A stretch of 49,455 nucleotides of DNA from Treponema sp. (GTDB lineage Bacteria; Spirochaetota; Spirochaetia; Treponematales; Breznakiellaceae): positions 1 through 49,455 of the forward strand of contig JAITFK010000212.1 in the NCBI GenBank assembly GCA_031281555.1, in the 5' to 3' direction. Shown piece by piece: positions 18,436 through 27,165 of the stretch (the first letter of the stretch is position 1; the number at the start of each line of letters is the position of its first letter). A model generated the notes under the pieces. The model was not told the origin of the DNA, made no database searches, and saw only the letters and a program-made list of their open reading frames with translations. The position numbers and the translations under genes were made by a program.

Positions 18436-19665
18436 TTAATGAATCGCAAGCAACGTTATAACTTTCGCGTCTCCGAGGATATTGTCAATCAGCGCGTATT
18501 CGTCAGGCTGGTGAAGCGTTTCAGCTGTCTTTGTCCAGACAGCGCAGTCAATTCCGATGTTACGCAAAAATGCCGCCATTGTGCCGCCGCCTATGCCTAT
18601 CAGTTTTGGTTTGACAGCATAAACTTCACAAGCGGCTTCGTTTAATTTCATGACAATGGGCGCGTCAGGCGCGGTAGGTTTGGATTCAGTTTTTTGAAAT
18701 ATCCCGTATTCAACTGTTACGCGGTATTTTTTTTCAACTTCAGCCTTGATTTTGTCAATTTCTTCCAGTATTGAAGCTGTCGGGTAACAGGGAAGAACGC
18801 GCATATCCATGTAAAAAATATCTTCACCCGGGATTGTGTTTACATTCGGGACATTGGCTTCTTTTTTTGTCGGCTGAAAAGTAGAGTAGTTAGGATCAAA
18901 CATACTGTCGCGCTTATTGAATGCGGAAGAAAGCCCGTTATAAAGGCGTACGGCAAGATCGCTTCCTGCCAGAAACGCGTTTATGCCCGTATCAGGCATT
19001 GATCCATGTGCCTGTTTTCCTTTTGTAACAAATCGCATCCATAAAATATTTTTTTCCGCTATTTCTATTAACTCGCCTTTTAAGTCACCGCCGTCAGGAA
19101 TAAGAACCATGTCGTCTTTATTAAATAATCCGCTCTTGTTTTTAACCAGCCAGTCCATACCGTAAATAGAACCGGTTTCTTCATCTGAGGCAAAAAGCAG
19201 TTTTATGGTACGCTGAGGTTTTAGTCCCTGTTCTGTAAAGCTGAGAGCCGCAATAATTGAAGAAACAATTCCCTGCTGGTTGTCTTCTGTTCCGCGTCCG
19301 TAAAGCCGCTTTTCGGCAGTGTCGTATTTAACCGTCCACGGATCGCTGTTCCACAGTTTTGCTTCTCCCGGAGGAACAACGTCAATATGGCTCATGATCC
19401 ACAAGCGTTCATTGTCTTGAGTTCCCGGAATTGTCGCAATTAAATTAGGACGCACTCCGCCTTTTGCCCTTGCATCGGGAGAGTCGTACCGTTCAATCTG
19501 CGCAATGCCGTGCGCCTTAAGCCAGTTTTCAAGAAAAAGGCACTTGTCAAGTTCTCCTTCTCCGCATGAATCAGGTGAAATCGCAGGCCGCTTTGTAAGT
19601 TCTGTTTCAAGTTCTACTGCAAGGGAGACCGAATTGTCTATCCATGAAAACAATTTCTCTTTCAT
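18436..19665 (-). CDS. M20 family metallopeptidase/deacylase (ArgE/DapE/Sapep-like)
   Basis: MSHIDVVPPGEAKLWNSDPW, LYGRGTEDNQQGI, LLFASDEETGSIYGMDWLV, dimerisation domain, C-terminal metal ligand region ETLHQPDEYALIDNI. Confidence 0.88.
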   Translation of the reverse strand: MKEKLFSWIDNSVSLAVELETELTKRPAISPDSCGEGELDKCLFLENWLKAHGIAQIERYDSPDARAKGGVRPNLIATIPGTQDNERLWIMSHIDVVPPGEAKLWNSDPWTVKYDTAEKRLYGRGTEDNQQGIVSSIIAALSFTEQGLKPQRTIKLLFASDEETGSIYGMDWLVKNKSGLFNKDDMVLIPDGGDLKGELIEIAEKNILWMRFVTKGKQAHGSMPDTGINAFLAGSDLAVRLYNGLSSAFNKRDSMFDPNYSTFQPTKKEANVPNVNTIPGEDIFYMDMRVLPCYPTASILEEIDKIKAEVEKKYRVTVEYGIFQKTESKPTAPDAPIVMKLNEAACEVYAVKPKLIGIGGGTMAAFLRNIGIDCAVWTKTAETLHQPDEYALIDNILGDAKVITLLAIH

Positions 19666-20637
19666 TTATTCTCCGTTATACGCAATCCAGCTTGTTTTTA
19701 TCAATGTTTCCATATCGGAATAACGCGCCTGCCAGCCTATCAATTCACGGGCAAGAGCGGCGGAAGCTGTAAGTTTCGCCGGGTCTCCGGCCCTGCGCCC
19801 CGCGATTTTTGAAAGGATTGGCTTTTCCGTAATCTTACGCGCCGTATCAAGAACTTCTTTTACAGAACTACCTGTTTCGCTTCCAAGATTGATAATAAGG
19901 CTTTTGTCATTTTTGCAGATATAATCAAATGTCATTGTATGCCCAATTGCAAGATCGCTTACATGAATATAATCCCTGATGCAAGTTCCGTCAGGAGTGT
20001 CGTAATCATCTCCGAAGATTTGCAATTCATTCCTTTTACCGCAGGCGGTTTCCATGATTATCGGAATAAGGTTTGCGGGATTTTGCTCAAGCCCTTTAAT
20101 GCGTCCCTTTACATCGTAACCTGCGGCATTAAAATAGCGAAGGCATCCAAACCTTATGCCTTTAAGTTTTTCATACCATGATAAAATACGTTCAATTTCA
20201 AGTTTGGTAAAACCGTAATAGTTTTCTGGAACGGCGGGGTGTTTTTCATCAATAGGGAGATACTGAGGTTCTCCGTAAACAGCGGCGCTGGAAGAAAAAA
20301 CAATTCTTTTTATTTCCGCTTCGCTTGCGGCATTAATAATATTAATAGTTCCGGCAATATTGTTACGCGAATACTTTTCAGGATAAATCATAGATTCCCC
20401 AGCCGCCTTTGATGCCGCAAGATGAATTAAAGCGTCAAAAGAGCCGGTTTTCATGGTTTGTAAAAGATGAGGATAATCATGAATGTCGCCGTGGATAAAT
20501 GAAGCTTCGGGAAAAAGATTTTCTCTCAGTCCGCTTGAAAGATTGTCATAAACGGTACAATTATGCTCCAGATCAAGAAATTCCCTTGTTACATGACTTC
20601 CTATGTAACCCGCTCCGCCGATTATTAATATGTTCAT
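19666..20637 (-). CDS. galE: UDP-glucose 4-epimerase
   Basis: MNILIIGGAGYIGSHVTREFL (Rossmann), YGFTKLEIERIL (YxxxK), DGTCIRDYIHVSDLAIGH (GalE signature). Confidence 0.93.
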   Translation of the reverse strand: MNILIIGGAGYIGSHVTREFLDLEHNCTVYDNLSSGLRENLFPEASFIHGDIHDYPHLLQTMKTGSFDALIHLAASKAAGESMIYPEKYSRNNIAGTINIINAASEAEIKRIVFSSSAAVYGEPQYLPIDEKHPAVPENYYGFTKLEIERILSWYEKLKGIRFGCLRYFNAAGYDVKGRIKGLEQNPANLIPIIMETACGKRNELQIFGDDYDTPDGTCIRDYIHVSDLAIGHTMTFDYICKNDKSLIINLGSETGSSVKEVLDTARKITEKPILSKIAGRRAGDPAKLTASAALARELIGWQARYSDMETLIKTSWIAYNGE

Positions 20638-20681
20638 AAGGAAATTATAACGGAAATGAAGATAAAATAGCTATTATAATA

Positions 20682-21041
20682 TTAGAAATTTCTGGCTGTT
20701 TCGTATATGCCGCGTGCGCCCCAATGCGGCATTTCCAAAATATTAGTATAAATATTGCCGATGGGAATATCTAACAGCTTACTCAATGCTGCTTGAGCTG
20801 CGACAACAAACTTTTCCTGGCCTTCTTCGCTTTCATGCCCTAAAAGCCTTAAATCCATAAAGGCGGAGCGTTCCAGTTCTGCTCCGGCCAGATAATGTGT
20901 ATAACCGTCATTTATACTGACCATGAGATATTTTTCGCTTCGTCCCGGCATAAGGTTGATAAGCCGCCCCAGCTCTTTAGCTGCGTTATTTTTATCCTCA
21001 GAACTAAGAGTTGCGGAAACCTGTAAGTTGATCATTGGCAT
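20682..21041 (-). CDS. MIF-family (phenylpyruvate tautomerase-like) protein
   Basis: 119 aa, Pro immediately after the initiator Met (MPMINLQVSATLSSEDKNNAAKELGRLINLMPGRSEKYLMVSIND...), MIF-like length and pattern including YTNILEMPHWG. Confidence 0.75.
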   Translation of the reverse strand: MPMINLQVSATLSSEDKNNAAKELGRLINLMPGRSEKYLMVSINDGYTHYLAGAELERSAFMDLRLLGHESEEGQEKFVVAAQAALSKLLDIPIGNIYTNILEMPHWGARGIYETARNF

Positions 21042-21043
21042 AA

Positions 21044-22057
21044 TTACACCCTCTCTTCAAACGGATACCATACCCCCGCTTCGTGCCTCAGAAATTCCGA
21101 GATTCTTACCATATCAAGAGTTTCCTGCCAGGGGGTAGTTTCACATTCCTTTTTACCTTGGCGGAAGCAATCTATTGCGGCTTGAGCTTCATACTGAAAA
21201 CCAAAAGGGCGGAAAGGTATTTCGATAATTTCATCCTGTCTGTGATAAGTAACATTATATTCATGACGTTTCACAATAAGCCGATATGGGTGATCATTCT
21301 GTTCAACAATAATCGTACCTTTACTGCCGATAATACGGGTGTCAAAACCCGTGCTGCGTAAACCGCATCGCAACAGAGCTAATACGTCAGGATTTTCATA
21401 GCGGAACAGGAAGGCAGCATCGTCATCAACGCCGGTTTCACAAAGATGATAGACGCCTTTTATTTCCGAGGGAAGCTTCCCTTTCATTATTGAAAAAGCA
21501 GCGGAGAGAGGATATGCGCCGGCATCCAGTATACTTCCGCCGGCCAGTTCAGGTTCGTAGAGCCGGTTTTTGGGTATAACTTTTTGGTGAGTCCAGCTCA
21601 TAGCGGACTCTATAACACGTATTTCGCCGATCGTACCGTTATTGATTAACTCAAAAGCCTTTTGCCATATCGGAAAGAAACGAGCCCACAGACCTTCCAT
21701 AAGAAATACGTTATTCTTTTTAGCCGCTTCGATCATCCGCTGGGCGGATTTATATGTGACAGTGAAAGGTTTTTCGCATAAAACGCCTTTTCCGGCATTG
21801 GCCGACATGATCACATTCTCTTCATGCATAGGATGCGGTGTAGCGACATATACCATATCCACATCAGGGTCGCTAAGAATTTCCTGATAGCTCCCATAGG
21901 GATTCCCGCCGTAAGTCTCTGTAAATTTTTTTGCTTTCTCTATTGAACGTGAACCGGCGGCGGCAACCTTTGTCCCGGGCACTAATCGTAAGGATTCCGC
22001 AAACTCACCGGCAATCCGTCCAAGCCCAATAATACCCCAACCAATAGTTTTTTCCAT
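21044..22057 (-). CDS. Gfo/Idh/MocA family NAD(P)-dependent oxidoreductase
   Basis: WGIIGLGRIAGEFAESLRLVPGTKVAAAGSRS, VDMVYVATPHPMHEENVIMSANAGKGVLCEKPFTV (EKP motif). Confidence 0.93.
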   Translation of the reverse strand: MEKTIGWGIIGLGRIAGEFAESLRLVPGTKVAAAGSRSIEKAKKFTETYGGNPYGSYQEILSDPDVDMVYVATPHPMHEENVIMSANAGKGVLCEKPFTVTYKSAQRMIEAAKKNNVFLMEGLWARFFPIWQKAFELINNGTIGEIRVIESAMSWTHQKVIPKNRLYEPELAGGSILDAGAYPLSAAFSIMKGKLPSEIKGVYHLCETGVDDDAAFLFRYENPDVLALLRCGLRSTGFDTRIIGSKGTIIVEQNDHPYRLIVKRHEYNVTYHRQDEIIEIPFRPFGFQYEAQAAIDCFRQGKKECETTPWQETLDMVRISEFLRHEAGVWYPFEERV

Positions 22058-22171
22058 ATTTATATATCATGCTTTTTTAGGTCTGTTGTCAATAACGGAT
22101 TATTTGACCGTAAATGCTTTATATCGTTGATTATCCTAAATAACGTTTTATAACTTCCGTCATAGCTAAAT

Positions 22172-22516
22172 TTATGTTTTCACCCGTTCATTGTCCGCAA
22201 ATGCCTTTATCACGGCTTTAATCGGTTCAAGGGTTTCGGCGGGCAGAATAGCCAGATCATCTATAACATCCTTGAACCGTAAATAAGCGGAAATGTCTAC
22301 AGATTGGCGGTATTCCTTGCCTGTTATCAAATATTCTACCGAAATACCGAGGACGGACGCTATTTTTACCGCTATGTCGGCGGGCGGCATGGACTGTTGG
22401 GTTCGTAAATAAGCGTCTAAAGCCCGTTTTTTAATACCTGCTTTTGCTGCAAATTCTTTTTGAGTAAGACCCAAATAGTCTATTTCAGAACGCAGCCTTT
22501 GCGAAAAATCGGACAT
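22172..22516 (-). CDS. XRE-family HTH transcriptional regulator
   Basis: FSQRLRSEIDYLGLTQKEFAAKAGIKKRALDAYLRTQQSMPPADIAVKIASVLGISVEYLITG: classic Cro/C1 HTH. Confidence 0.9.
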   Translation of the reverse strand: MSDFSQRLRSEIDYLGLTQKEFAAKAGIKKRALDAYLRTQQSMPPADIAVKIASVLGISVEYLITGKEYRQSVDISAYLRFKDVIDDLAILPAETLEPIKAVIKAFADNERVKT

Positions 22517-22530
22517 TTATATCGAAAGTA

Positions 22531-22601
22531 ACATAATTATGTCATTATAGGCTTGCTAAAGACATATTTATGTATATAACAAAAATCGTACATAATTATG
22601 T
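22531..22601. promoter_or_regulatory. Cluster of three ACATAATTATGT-like palindromic operators
   Basis: Perfect 12-bp palindromes ACATAATTATGT at 22531-22542 and 22590-22601, and near-palindrome ACATATTTATGT at 22562-22573. A minus-strand TATAAT (22549-22544) lies between sites 1 and 2. Confidence 0.7.
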
Positions 22602-22724
22602 CTTTTGTGAATTTTTTATATGTATTTCTTTAAGTTCGGAAAGGATATGGTCTGAATTTAGTTTTACAATAAATATTCCAGATAGTGTTATGGAAACAGA
22701 ATATTTTAGGTTGGAGTATGTCGT

Positions 22725-23444
22725 ATGGAAACAAAGAATATTTTCGGACTTAATTTAGAAAAACCAATGGAAAAAGAAATATTCGGTTTTAATTTTGGGA
22801 AACCGTTTGATTATGAAAACGGTTTTTATTTGACAAGCGCTTCTTCAAGAATTGCTAAAAGTATATCCCATTATGAATTGTATAAAAAAATTATTGAATT
22901 ACCTGGAGAAGTAGTGGAATGCGGTGTTTTTAAGGGTGTTTCATTAATTCGGTGGGCAACATATCGTGAAATTCTTGAAAGTCAATTTTCCAGAAGAATA
23001 ATAGGTTTCGATGCATTCGGAAAATTCCCCGAAAATATATCAATGGAAACAGATATAAAATTTGTCAAAAGTTTTGAAACCGTTGCCGGAGACGGAATAT
23101 CAAAAGAGGACTTGGATAATATTTTGGAATATAAGAAGTTTCAAAATATATATTTAATAAAAGGTTTTATACCAGATACATTCTTTGGATATTTTGAAGA
23201 AAAACCAGCAACACAAATTGCTTTATTACATATTGACGTTGATGTATATGAAGCAACAAAAACTTGTTTGGATAATCTGTATGAACGGGTTGTAAAAGGA
23301 GGAATAATAATTTTTGACGATTATGGGCAAGTTGAAGGAGCGACAAAAGCCATTAACGAATTCATAAAAACACTAGAAAAGAGAAATTATATTATTCAAA
23401 AATTACCATATAATTATGTTCCTGCATATATGATAAAGGAATAA
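22725..23444 (+). CDS. TylF/MycF-like (macrocin O-methyltransferase family) SAM-dependent methyltransferase
   Basis: GEVVECGVFKGVSLIRWA, IIGFDAFGKFPE, ALLHIDVDVYEATKTCLDNLYERVVKGGIIIFDDYGQVEGATKAINEF. GGAG ribosome-binding site ~8 nt upstream. Confidence 0.85.
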   Translation: METKNIFGLNLEKPMEKEIFGFNFGKPFDYENGFYLTSASSRIAKSISHYELYKKIIELPGEVVECGVFKGVSLIRWATYREILESQFSRRIIGFDAFGKFPENISMETDIKFVKSFETVAGDGISKEDLDNILEYKKFQNIYLIKGFIPDTFFGYFEEKPATQIALLHIDVDVYEATKTCLDNLYERVVKGGIIIFDDYGQVEGATKAINEFIKTLEKRNYIIQKLPYNYVPAYMIKE

Positions 23445-23483
23445 ATCGTGTAATGTTGTGATCGTCAAAATTTGATATGACAT

Positions 23484-25415
23484 TCAAGGGTTAAGTTTTA
23501 CCGCTAGTGTTTCCCATTCATGAGTTTTTGAATCAATGTTCGCAACGCATTTATCCAATTTTTGTTTTATTTCTTTTGCTTTCTCCGCGCTGGAATATAC
23601 TTCAGGCCGTGAAAGTTCCGTTTCAAGCGCTGCCTTTACGTTCTCAAGTTCATCAAGCGTTTTTAAAATTTCAGCTTCCTGCCTTTCCATTCTGCGCAGA
23701 TTAGCCTGTTTTTGTTTGTCTTCAATGCGTTTTTCAGCGGAACTTTTTTGTTTTACAGAGGCTTCAATTTGTACTGAGCTTTCAGTTTCATTTGATATTC
23801 TGTCAAGGTAATAGGCGTAGTTGCCGTAAAAAAGTTTGGCTTGTGCGGGCTCGCAGTCTGTTCCCGGAATAAGCTCCAGTGTTTTTGTAGAGAGTGCTTC
23901 CATAAAATAACGATCATGTGAAACAAAAATGACAGTGCCGCCGAATTCGGAAAGAGCCTCAAGCAGTATGTCCTTTGAGTTGAGATCAAGGTGGTTTGTA
24001 GGCTCGTCAAGGATTAAAAGGTTAAGCGGCTTAAGGAGCATTTTTAAGAGCGCGAGACGGCTTTTTTCTCCGCCGCTTAAAACAGAGACACTCTTGTATA
24101 CATCATCATCGCTGAAAAGAAAAGAACCCAGCATATCGCGTAACTTCGGGATTAGATGGGTTGGCGCGTCCTGGTCCATAAAATCAATTACCTGCGTATC
24201 GCTGTCAAGAGCTTCCGCCGCGTCCTGAGAAAAATAACCTGCGCTTATTCCTGTACCGTATTTTACATTTCCCTCGTAATGAGTATCGGCTCCGGCAATT
24301 ATGCGAAGCAGAGTAGTTTTACCTGCTCCGTTTGGACCTGCGACAACAAGCCTCTCTCCGGCTTCCAGGCAGATATCCAGGTTTGAAAGCACTCTGCGTT
24401 CTCCGTAGCTTTTTCCTATACCTTCAAGCGTTAGGGCAATTTTTCCCGAATGGGGCGCGGGAGGAAAATTGATTTTTATTTTCTTTAATGATTCAGGTAT
24501 TTCTATTCGTTCCATTTTTTCAAGACGCTTTATGAGTTCCTGCGCAAAAGCGGCCTTGCTTGCCTTGTAACGGAAACGGCGGATAAGGGCTTCTGTTTTT
24601 GTTATTTCTTCCTGTTGTTCCGCATATCGCTTTATAAGGCTTTCCATTTCTATTTTGCGTGTTTTTTCGTAAGAAGTGTAATTACCCGCGTAACGTTTCA
24701 CTTTACCCTGAAAGATTTCATAGACTTCATTTACGCATACGTCAAGAAAATACCTGTCGTGGGAAACCAGTAAATAACCGCCAGTAAATGTTTCAAGCCA
24801 TTTTTCAAGCCAGGCTCTCGCTTCTATGTCAAGGTAATTTGTCGGCTCGTCAAGAAGCAGAATGTCTGGTTTTTCAAGGAGAATTTTTGCGAGAGCAATT
24901 CTCATCTGCCAGCCGCCTGAAAATTCTCCTGTATCTCGGTTTATTTCTTTTAAGGAAAAACCCAGTCCTGAAAGAACCATGCTGATGTCGGCTTCCCTTC
25001 TGTAAAAGCCGGAATCTTCGATCATCTCCTGAAGCCTGTGATGTTCTTCAATCATTGCCTGTGTTGACGCGTCGTCATTTTTTGACTTTTCAAGAATTGC
25101 TCCGGTTTCTTCAAGGCGGCTTATTAATTTGTGAATATAACCGAATGCGTTTTCTGTTTCTTCACGGAGGGACTTACCGCTGTGAACAATACCGGACTGC
25201 GGAAGGTATGAAATACGTGTTCCTTTTTGAATAGCCCTTTCTCCTGAGTCGGGTTTTATTTCACCTGCCATTATTTTCATCAGTGTAGTTTTTCCGCTGC
25301 CGTTTGCGCCTGAAAGACACGAACGGGAACCAAGAGCAAGACGAAGATTTACATCCTTTAAGATGTCTCTGTCGCCGAAGGCATGTGAAATATTTGTAAA
25401 TTGAACAAAAGCCAT
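23484..25415 (-). CDS. ABC-F family ATPase
   Basis: Two ABC domains (SGANGSGKTTLMKI / FSGGWQMRIALAKILLEKPDILLLDEPTNYLD; AGPNGAGKTTLLRI / LSGGEKSRLALLKMLLKPLNLLILDEPTNHLD), no TM segments, C-terminal coiled coil. Confidence 0.93.
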   Translation of the reverse strand: MAFVQFTNISHAFGDRDILKDVNLRLALGSRSCLSGANGSGKTTLMKIMAGEIKPDSGERAIQKGTRISYLPQSGIVHSGKSLREETENAFGYIHKLISRLEETGAILEKSKNDDASTQAMIEEHHRLQEMIEDSGFYRREADISMVLSGLGFSLKEINRDTGEFSGGWQMRIALAKILLEKPDILLLDEPTNYLDIEARAWLEKWLETFTGGYLLVSHDRYFLDVCVNEVYEIFQGKVKRYAGNYTSYEKTRKIEMESLIKRYAEQQEEITKTEALIRRFRYKASKAAFAQELIKRLEKMERIEIPESLKKIKINFPPAPHSGKIALTLEGIGKSYGERRVLSNLDICLEAGERLVVAGPNGAGKTTLLRIIAGADTHYEGNVKYGTGISAGYFSQDAAEALDSDTQVIDFMDQDAPTHLIPKLRDMLGSFLFSDDDVYKSVSVLSGGEKSRLALLKMLLKPLNLLILDEPTNHLDLNSKDILLEALSEFGGTVIFVSHDRYFMEALSTKTLELIPGTDCEPAQAKLFYGNYAYYLDRISNETESSVQIEASVKQKSSAEKRIEDKQKQANLRRMERQEAEILKTLDELENVKAALETELSRPEVYSSAEKAKEIKQKLDKCVANIDSKTHEWETLAVKLNP

Positions 25416-25417
25416 TT

Positions 25418-26746
25418 TTAGTACGAGAATGAATCTCTAAAGAAGTATAATACCATTGGTGAGGCTGTCCTTCTTGTAACAGTTATGTCTTCAATACCAA
25501 AGTCCTGTACGACTTCAAGACGCAGTCCCTGATTGTCAAGTCCGTACATGAAACGTAAATCCCTGTTTGGTATAACATCTGTCAATCTTAAGGTAAACGC
25601 GCCTGAGTAAAGTTCCGAAAGAGTAGGGGAAAGAAAAATATCCATATAAACCTTTCCTCTTCCGTTTGATTCTGCCGGGATTAGCTGCGGGACAAGAAGT
25701 TCGAATCCTGTCCATGTAAAGCTTTCAGATTCGTTAAATGTAATGGTTCCGAAATTGCTGCTTGTAAATACGGGTCCCTGATTATATATTGCCATATACT
25801 GCGTTTCCCGCCTTGTTTTTTCCTGCATAATAATGTCATCGACATCGGCGGAAAGAGCTACAAAAAGTAATGTGCGCTTTGAGTTTGAACTGTCAAGATA
25901 TTGCACAGCAAGCGTCGTATTTGAGCGCAGGCTTATCTGAAGGTCGGCTCCTTCAAAATGCCACGCGCGCTCACCGTCGGGATATATGCCCTCGTATGTA
26001 AATTCCTTTTCAATATCAGGCAGGAAAATTCTTGCGATTCCTGTATCCTGCCCGGGATCAAAACGGTAGTTTTTTTCAAGTTCGCTGATATTTATCCTTC
26101 TTGCGTTTATCATTTGCTGATAAAAATCAGGCGACCATGTTTTTGACAAAACCATTTCAAGATCGGGATCCGGCGGTAATTCTTCCCGTGAAGAAGCAGA
26201 GGCAACAATTGAAGAATCGTAATGGTTGAATAACTTAAGCCTGTATGAAAAGCAATAACCGGTTACGCCTTCATTTGTAAGCACATAATACCAGTCGCCG
26301 GGCAGGGGGTCTCCTGTTGTGCTGATAGGCGGGTTTCCTTCCGCTTTATCAAGGATTTTTATAATTTCTCCCACCCGCAGCCTGTATACACGCCGTGAAC
26401 CGTTATCGGGATAATCACGAATGGGAAGCCCGTCCTGCATATTTTCCGCGTAAGTTAACGCGTAAGCGGCAAATTCATCAGCTCTTTTATTTGCTTTTCG
26501 TTTACTGCCTGAAAATTCAAATTGTGAAAGAGGGATTTCGATTTTTTTTGATGAATCCGGAACGCCGACTACCCAAACATGATCGATATTTGATCTGATG
26601 TATACGGGAAGCACAGTACCTGACAATATGGGAGGATCATCTGTGGACCAAAGTAAGATACCCCACCCGAGTTTTGAGCATGACGGGAAAAATAAAATGA
26701 CTGTAAGAGGTAATAAGAATAACAAATATTTTGCTTTAAAAAGCAT
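25418..26746 (-). CDS. SH3-domain-containing predicted lipoprotein
   Basis: MLFKAKYLLFLLPLTVILFFPSCS (lipobox-like FPSC); bacterial SH3-like segment LRVGEIIKILDKAEG...GDWYYVLTNEGVTGYCFSYRLKL. Confidence 0.7.
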   Translation of the reverse strand: MLFKAKYLLFLLPLTVILFFPSCSKLGWGILLWSTDDPPILSGTVLPVYIRSNIDHVWVVGVPDSSKKIEIPLSQFEFSGSKRKANKRADEFAAYALTYAENMQDGLPIRDYPDNGSRRVYRLRVGEIIKILDKAEGNPPISTTGDPLPGDWYYVLTNEGVTGYCFSYRLKLFNHYDSSIVASASSREELPPDPDLEMVLSKTWSPDFYQQMINARRINISELEKNYRFDPGQDTGIARIFLPDIEKEFTYEGIYPDGERAWHFEGADLQISLRSNTTLAVQYLDSSNSKRTLLFVALSADVDDIIMQEKTRRETQYMAIYNQGPVFTSSNFGTITFNESESFTWTGFELLVPQLIPAESNGRGKVYMDIFLSPTLSELYSGAFTLRLTDVIPNRDLRFMYGLDNQGLRLEVVQDFGIEDITVTRRTASPMVLYFFRDSFSY

Positions 26747-26775
26747 TTTTCCTATTACCTCTTGCAGGTTATGAA

Positions 26776-27042
26776 TTATTCAACAACAGCCAGAATATCG
26801 GACATTTTAAGGATCAAATGCTCTTCACCGTCAATTTTAATCTGGGTTCCGGCATACTTATCATACATGACTTTTTGTCCGGGCTTAACCTTTATAACTT
26901 CCTTGTCATCCCCGATTTCTACGACTACTCCCTGTTGGGTTTTTTCCTGGGCAGTATCGGGAATAATAATTCCCCCGGCGGTTTTCGCCTCGTTTTTCTC
27001 CAGTTTTACCATGACTCTGTCCAGTAAGGGCTTAACTTTCAT
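26776..27042 (-). CDS. groES: Co-chaperonin GroES
   Basis: MKVKPLLDRVMVKLEKNEAKTAGGIIIPDTAQEKTQQGVVVEIGDD...VKPGQKVMYDKYAGTQIKIDGEEHLILKMSDILAVVE: full GroES signature. CCTCC (27050-27054) gives a GGAGG RBS. Confidence 0.97.
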   Translation of the reverse strand: MKVKPLLDRVMVKLEKNEAKTAGGIIIPDTAQEKTQQGVVVEIGDDKEVIKVKPGQKVMYDKYAGTQIKIDGEEHLILKMSDILAVVE

Positions 27043-27065
27043 ATTTTTACCTCCGTATTTATATA

Positions 27066-27106
27066 ATTGTTGTCAACAATATACAAAAACAGGGTAAAAA
27101 CGTCAA
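27066..27106 (-). promoter_or_regulatory. Putative groES promoter with overlapping 15-bp palindrome
   Basis: Minus strand TTGACG (27106-27101), 17-nt spacer, TATATT (27083-27078). Perfect palindrome ATTGTTGTCAACAAT at 27066-27080 covers the end of the -10 and the expected +1. Confidence 0.6.
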
Positions 27107-27165
27107 TACGGGTGTCATGTAATGTTTTGAAATTAAGAGTATAATAAAAGATAAGAGAGGTTGTT

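Noticed and set aside
22513-22524. Fourth XRE operator at acatttatatcg overlapping the start codon
   Set aside because: Only 7 of 12 positions match ACATAATTATGT and symmetry is poor.
27040-27110. CIRCE (HrcA) element upstream of groES
   Set aside because: Searched by eye for TTAGCACTC/GAGTGCTAA; not present. Only an unrelated 15-bp palindrome is there.
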